A stretch of 9,558 nt of DNA from Streptosporangiaceae bacterium (GTDB lineage: Bacteria > Actinomycetota > Actinomycetes > Streptosporangiales > Streptosporangiaceae), in NCBI GenBank assembly GCA_030038715.1, contig JASHSO010000067.1, positions 1 through 9,558 on the forward strand, written 5' to 3'. The position numbers and the translations under genes are program-made. Under the pieces are notes generated by a model. That model was not told the DNA's origin and searched no databases. It saw only the letters and a program-made list of their open reading frames with translations. Positions within the stretch are counted from its first letter, which is position 1. Every line of letters starts with the position of its first letter. Of this stretch, positions 6,185-9,558 are shown piece by piece.

Positions 6185-8746
6185 TTAGTCGGCCAACTCC
6201 CGGTAAGCGGTCAGCAGGTCGGCTGCCGTCACCGTGGTCAGGTCGGCTGCCGTGGCATCTTCGCCCTGCTTGGCGACCCGTACGTCCCTGGATGCGCATG
6301 CCCGCTCGTACAGCGAACGGGCGAACCTGCCATTGCCGAGCACGTCGATTCTGCCGTCTTCGCATGCCTGGCCGAATATCGAGTCGAGCACCGGCAGCGC
6401 GTCGGGGTCGAAGGAGTCGCCGGCCCGGGCGGCTACGACCTGCGCGATCTGCGCAAGCTGGGCGGGGTCGTAGCTCGGGAAGACGATCCGGGTGGCGAAC
6501 CGCGAGGCCAGGCCCGGGTTGCTGCGCAGCAGCCTGTCCATGTCGCCGGTGTAGCCGGCCAGCACGACGACAAGTCGTTCCCTGTCGTCCTCGGCCCGCT
6601 TCAGCAGGGTGGCCACTGCCTCGGAGCCGAACGCGTCACCGCCCGAGTAGGCCTCGTTGTGCAGCGCGTACGCCTCGTCGATGAACAGCACTCCGCCCAG
6701 CGCCGAGTCGATCAGCTTGTTGGTCTTGATCGCGGTCGAGCCGAGGTGCTCGCCGACCAGGTCGGCCCGGTGCGCCTCGATGACCTCGGGCCGCACCAGC
6801 AGGCCTAGCGCCGCGAAGATCCGCCCGAGGATCCTGGCCACCGTCGTCTTGCCTGTCCCCGGCGGGCCGGTGAACACGAAGTGCCTGGACGGCGGCTGAC
6901 TGGTCAGGCCCTGCCGGTCCCGGAGTCTTGCCACCCGCAGTTGCGCGACGATCTCGTGCACCTGGCGCTTGACAGGCTCAAGCCCGACGAGGGCGTCGAG
7001 TTCAGCCAGCGCGTCCTCGACCGTGGGTGTCTCGCTGTAACCGCGGAAGCGCGCTGTCAGCTCCGTGTAGGCCAGTTCCACGTCCTCGCCGTGCAGCGTG
7101 ACTAGCGCGGCCGGGGTAGGCTCGCCCGGCCCGGCCATCACCCGAACGTCGCGGCGCTGCCCGGCCTTGGCGACCAGGCTGCGGACGAAACGACCGTTGC
7201 CCAGCTCGTCAGCGAGCTGGCGGCGGCCGATTTCATCGAAGATCCTGCGCAGCACCGGGCGCGCGTCGGGGTCGAGCAGCTCGCCCTTCCCGGCGAGCGT
7301 GGCGTCGGCGAGGTCGAACAGCTCGGCCGGGGAGTAGCCGCCGAACTTGACCCGGATGCCGAAGCGCGAGTTCAGCCCGGGATTGGAGGAGAGGAACCCC
7401 TCCATCTGCCGCTCGTAACCGGCCAGGACGATGATGAGGCTCTCACGGTCGTCCTCGGCGCGTTTCAGCAGAGCCTGCACGGCCTCGTTGCCGAACCTGT
7501 CGCCCTGCCCGTCGCTCTCGTTGACAAGGCTGTAGGCCTCGTCGATGAACAGCACGCTGCCCAGCGCCGAGTCGACGAGCTCGTTGGTCTTGATCGCTGT
7601 GGCGCCCAGGTACTCCCCTACCAGGTCGGCGCGCTGCGCCTCGACGACGGACGGAGTGTCGAGCAGGCCGAAGGCATAGAAGATCTTCGCGATGATCCGG
7701 GCCACGGCCGTCTTGCCGGTGCCGGGCGGGCCAAGGAAGACGAAGTGCTGCATCGGCTTCTCGGTGCTGTGCCCGGCGATCGCACGACGCCGGGCTGCCT
7801 CTACTGACGCCGTGATCGAGCGGACCTGGTCCTTGACGGGGGCCAGGCCTATCATCGCGTTCAGCTCGGCCATGGCTGCGTCGATGGTGATGTGCTGCCA
7901 CTCCGGCGCGGGCTTAGGCCGCGCCTGGGTCTGCCCGCGGCGACGCTGGCCCTGGGTGTGTGAGCCCGGGCTGCGCGGACCGTCCGTGGCCTGCGCGGCG
8001 CGGACCGGGCCTTTCGGCTGGCCCTCCTGGCCCTCGGGCGCGATTTTCCCCGAACCCTGGCCATCGGCCGCGAGCTGGCCGCCCTGCCTGTCCTGGCCGC
8101 CCTGACCGACCGGCGGTGAGACCGGCGAGGAGGCATAAGGCGCCGCCAGCGCGCCGACGGCAAGCGCCGCACGGTCGTGCTCTTTGGTCTCCTGCAGGGC
8201 CTTGGCCGTCCGCCAGCCGATAACCACGAAGGCGACCAGCCAGGCTGCAACCGGCGCTAGGTACGGAACGCCGCGCGGCAGCCACAGTGCTGCGACGCCA
8301 ACGGGCAGAGCCCAGCCGAGCGACCAGGCAACTGTCCTGCAAGGCACGCGCGAACGGCCGAGCTGTCCGGCATGCGCGAAAGCCGCGACCGCGACCGGCA
8401 GCAGGAGGAACAGCGCGTACCAGGGCTGGGCGGGATGCCGGTCCTGCGCTGCGACGTAGACAAGCGCGATGCCTGCCAGGGCCACGGCCCCGGAGGCAAG
8501 CACAGTGCGCCTGCTAGTCCAGGTGCAGAAGATCCCGTAGCCGAGCAGCAAGGGCAGGTAGACGAATGCCAGTACGACCCCGAGGTGAACCACGACGGCC
8601 ACTATCATCAACACGAGGAGCGCCGCGCCAAGCTGCAGCACCTTCACGGGCAGCGAAGCCGTCACGAAGGACCGCCAGATGCGGGCAGCCGTGTTCGCGG
8701 CGGATTGGCCGCGAGCCTGGGCCGCTGATTTCTCCGGTGGCTGCAT
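6185..8746 (-). CDS. Membrane-anchored protein with tandem CbxX/CfxQ-type AAA+ ATPase domains
   Basis: An 853-residue ATPase with two AAA+ modules of the CbxX/CfxQ (SpoVK-like) group. Hydrophobic segments at about 36-56, 57-75, 81-99, 109-127, 140-156 and 160-177 suggest around six membrane helices. A Gln/Gly/Pro-rich linker (about 207-285) leads to AAA domain 1: Walker A GPPGTGKT 339-346, Walker B VLFIDEAY 398-405, arginine-finger region NPGLNSRF 455-462, sensor-2-like GNGRFVRSL 516-524. Domain 2 repeats the plan: GPPGTGKT 627-634, VLFIDEAY 686-693, NPGLASRF 743-750, GNGRFARSL 804-812. Both sites look catalytically intact. A strong site GAGGGAG (8751-8757 on the minus strand) sits 4 nt before the ATG. 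The gene faces the pxp operon with 10 nt between stop codons. AAA+ proteins of this group remodel protein substrates (CbbX on Rubisco; EccA in type VII secretion), but no partner is visible here and the role is unknown. Confidence 0.92.
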   Translation of the reverse strand: MQPPEKSAAQARGQSAANTAARIWRSFVTASLPVKVLQLGAALLVLMIVAVVVHLGVVLAFVYLPLLLGYGIFCTWTSRRTVLASGAVALAGIALVYVAAQDRHPAQPWYALFLLLPVAVAAFAHAGQLGRSRVPCRTVAWSLGWALPVGVAALWLPRGVPYLAPVAAWLVAFVVIGWRTAKALQETKEHDRAALAVGALAAPYASSPVSPPVGQGGQDRQGGQLAADGQGSGKIAPEGQEGQPKGPVRAAQATDGPRSPGSHTQGQRRRGQTQARPKPAPEWQHITIDAAMAELNAMIGLAPVKDQVRSITASVEAARRRAIAGHSTEKPMQHFVFLGPPGTGKTAVARIIAKIFYAFGLLDTPSVVEAQRADLVGEYLGATAIKTNELVDSALGSVLFIDEAYSLVNESDGQGDRFGNEAVQALLKRAEDDRESLIIVLAGYERQMEGFLSSNPGLNSRFGIRVKFGGYSPAELFDLADATLAGKGELLDPDARPVLRRIFDEIGRRQLADELGNGRFVRSLVAKAGQRRDVRVMAGPGEPTPAALVTLHGEDVELAYTELTARFRGYSETPTVEDALAELDALVGLEPVKRQVHEIVAQLRVARLRDRQGLTSQPPSRHFVFTGPPGTGKTTVARILGRIFAALGLLVRPEVIEAHRADLVGEHLGSTAIKTNKLIDSALGGVLFIDEAYALHNEAYSGGDAFGSEAVATLLKRAEDDRERLVVVLAGYTGDMDRLLRSNPGLASRFATRIVFPSYDPAQLAQIAQVVAARAGDSFDPDALPVLDSIFGQACEDGRIDVLGNGRFARSLYERACASRDVRVAKQGEDATAADLTTVTAADLLTAYRELAD
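6672..7630 (-). repeat. Nucleotide-level internal repeat between the two AAA modules
   Basis: Positions 6672-6766 (domain 2) and 7536-7630 (domain 1) align without gaps and match at 83 of 95 bases by my count (about 87%). They encode the stretch from DLVGE to FIDEA in each domain. Spacing is 864 nt. This points to an intragenic duplication of one AAA module, with strong constraint or occasional gene conversion keeping the DNA similar. Confidence 0.8.
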
Positions 8747-8750
8747 CTCG

Positions 8751-8774
8751 CTCCCTCGTGCTGAGACCTGTATA
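8751..8774 (-). promoter_or_regulatory. Candidate promoter -10 and ribosome binding site of the AAA+ gene
   Basis: On the minus strand TATACA (8769-8774) resembles a -10 hexamer (4 of 6 consensus bases), with no clear -35 at 16-18 nt. A start near 8762 would give a leader of about 16 nt holding the purine-rich site GAGGGAG (8751-8757). The ribosome binding site is well supported; the -10 is tentative. Confidence 0.4.
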
Positions 8775-8828
8775 GCGCATTACTGATGGCATTCGGAGGT
8801 CCGCAATCGGATGCGACTGGAAAATCGT

Positions 8829-8840
8829 CCTGGGCCCAGG
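8829..8840. repeat. Perfect 12-bp palindrome
   Basis: CCTGGGCCCAGG is a perfect palindrome about 55 nt upstream of the candidate -10 of the AAA+ gene. It could be a dimeric regulator site, but GC-rich palindromes are expected now and then by chance here. Confidence 0.3.
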
Positions 8841-9156
8841 CCAACGCGGCCATTATCCGCCTGGTCGCCCGGGCTGGAATTGGCGGCGAACTCGGTTCGG
8901 CTGGGCATCGTGACCACAAGCCGTTCCGCAGTCGTCTGGCAACCGCGGGCTAGGCGATCCGCTGCCTGGCCGGCGATCGTGGCCCTTCCTCGCATCCCAG
9001 CCCCGGTACCGGACCGCGCTCCCTTGACCGGCAGCCGCGGCGAGCCGAAATGGCGAATAACGCCGCGCTCGGGACCGGGACGCATGCGCAATAGGCAGCC
9101 TTCCGGTTGGCTCTGGCTAACTCAGCGTCGCAACACGGAGAGCAAAGTCAACGGCC

Positions 9157-9170
9157 GTACCTCGAGGTGC
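9157..9170. promoter_or_regulatory. Near-perfect palindrome, possible operator
   Basis: The core ACCTCGAGGT (9159-9168) is a perfect 10-bp palindrome. The outermost pair (G9157, C9170) also matches, with one mismatched pair between. It sits about 90 nt upstream of the candidate -10 of the amidohydrolase gene and directly abuts the first of two 12-nt repeats. Function is inferred from symmetry and position. Confidence 0.35.
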
Positions 9171-9206
9171 CAACTGTCAGCTTTAACCCTCGAACCAACT
9201 GACGGC
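9170..9206 (+). repeat. Pair of imperfect 12-nt direct repeats
   Basis: CCAACTGTCAGC (9170-9181) and CCAACTGACGGC (9195-9206) agree at 9 or more of 12 positions, including the first seven. They start 25 nt apart, a little over two helical turns. They may be regulator half-sites. Confidence 0.4.
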
Positions 9207-9217
9207 GCTAACCGACT

Positions 9218-9250
9218 CACAGGCGCGACCTACGCACAGGCGTGACTACG
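9218..9250 (+). repeat. Tandem 17/16-nt direct repeat upstream of the amidohydrolase gene
   Basis: CACAGGCGCGACCTACG (9218-9234) is followed without a gap by CACAGGCGTGACTACG (9235-9250). They differ by one substitution and one missing base. The second copy covers the position where a -35 would lie relative to TATAAG at 9258-9263, which fits binding of an activator or repressor. Confidence 0.6.
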
Positions 9251-9257
9251 TCGCGAC

Positions 9258-9263
9258 TATAAG
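9258..9263 (+). promoter_or_regulatory. Candidate -10 hexamer of the amidohydrolase gene
   Basis: TATAAG matches the -10 consensus TATAAT at five of six positions and stands out in this region. The hexamer 17 nt upstream (CACAGG, 9235-9240) is not a good -35. Transcription would begin near 9270, leaving a leader of about 57 nt that is C-rich and G-poor. Confidence 0.45.
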
Positions 9264-9326
9264 CAACTCAATCCGCTAACCACCTCACGAGCGTCACCAA
9301 CTCATACCACTGACTCGGAGGAGCGA

Positions 9327-9558
9327 ATGGAAAGGATAGAGGCCGACCTGCTCATTCCCGGCGGCGCGGAGCCTGTCAGGAACGCGGTCGTCCTAGCGGA
9401 CGGGCCGACGATCACCTACTCCGGTGCGGCGGCCGACGCTCCCGACAGTCCGGGCGCGGGCACCCGCAAGGCCGCGGTCGTCATGCCGGGAATGTGGGAC
9501 TGTCACGGCCACTTTATGGGCAGCCGCAGCTTCGACCTCGGACGGCTGCCCAGGGAGC
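9327..9558 (+). CDS. Amidohydrolase-family protein, 5' part only
   Basis: The first 77 codons are present before the right edge cuts the gene. Residues 7-9 to about 50 look like the small beta-sandwich that precedes the barrel in amidohydrolases (ADLLIPGGAEPVRNAVVLAD, then a Gly/Ala/Asp-rich loop). VVMPGMWDCHGHF (51-63) carries the family hallmark, with His60 and His62 forming the HxH metal-binding pair at the end of strand 1. This pattern is typical of imidazolonepropionase-like or prolidase-like members, but the substrate cannot be fixed from this fragment. The start is well supported: GGAGGAG (9317-9323) lies 3 nt before the ATG. Most of the protein (usually 400 residues or more) is outside the window, including the other metal ligands. 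Confidence 0.85.
   Translation, partial: MERIEADLLIPGGAEPVRNAVVLADGPTITYSGAAADAPDSPGAGTRKAAVVMPGMWDCHGHFMGSRSFDLGRLPRE

Larger units (their letters stand above)
8747..9326. other. 580-nt divergent intergenic region without a convincing gene
   Basis: This region lies between the AAA+ gene (minus) and the amidohydrolase gene (plus) and should hold both promoters. Open frames exist on both strands (8811-9245 plus, 8780-9091 minus), but they overlap each other, lack good ribosome binding sites, have mixed third-position composition and show no recognisable motif. I see no tRNA or rRNA. GC drops towards 9100-9310. It contains palindromes at 8829-8840 and 9157-9170 and two pairs of direct repeats, listed separately. 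Confidence 0.65.

Noticed and set aside
7201..7220. Perfect 8-bp inverted repeat (CCAGCTCG/CGAGCTGG) inside the AAA+ gene
   Set aside because: It lies in a conserved coding segment (LADELG region). Hairpins of this size arise by chance at this GC content.
6185..8746. Assignment of the AAA+ protein as EccA of a type VII secretion system
   Set aside because: EccA has an N-terminal TPR-like domain and one AAA+ module. This protein has membrane helices and two modules, and no ESX genes are nearby.
8780..9091. Minus-strand open frame of 103 codons upstream of the AAA+ gene
   Set aside because: Arg/Gly-rich composition without domain signal; no good ribosome binding site. It would overlap the other intergenic frame.
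8811..9245. Plus-strand open frame of 144 codons in the intergenic region
   Set aside because: No ribosome binding site, no recognisable motif, overlaps an opposite-strand frame, and runs through the palindrome and repeats that look regulatory.

Overview
The window is GC-rich (roughly 70%), with G or C at most third codon positions, frequent GTG starts and tightly packed genes. This fits a high-GC actinobacterium (Actinomycetota). Genus cannot be set from the sequence alone.

Layout. (1) 1-1648, minus: N-terminal 549 residues of a lipoprotein solute-binding protein of a peptide/nickel-type ABC transporter (SBP family 5); its C-terminus lies beyond the left edge. (2) 1649-2028: 380-nt divergent intergenic region with an AT-rich patch, an inverted repeat and a possible extended -10 element. 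(3) 2029-6174, plus: a probable three-gene operon made of a protein of unknown function (571 aa), PxpA (5-oxoprolinase subunit A, LamB/YcsF family), and a natural fusion of PxpB and PxpC (KipI/KipA type). The genes are 13 nt apart and then overlap by 4 nt. (4) 6185-8746, minus, convergent with the operon and only 10 nt from it: a membrane-anchored protein with two CbxX/CfxQ-type AAA+ ATPase domains. (5) 8747-9326: 580 nt with no convincing gene but several palindromes, two pairs of direct repeats, a promoter-like hexamer and an unusually C-rich, G-poor leader. (6) 9327-9558, plus: N-terminus of a metal-dependent amidohydrolase, cut by the right edge.

How the genes may work together. PxpABC hydrolyses 5-oxo-L-proline (pyroglutamate) to glutamate using ATP. 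A peptide-binding lipoprotein on the divergent side and an amidohydrolase downstream would fit a small peptide/amide scavenging neighbourhood, but that link is inferred from position only. The AAA+ protein has no evident connection to this pathway. The least explained parts are the unknown first gene of the pxp operon, the twin-AAA membrane protein, and the repeat-rich control region before the amidohydrolase gene.
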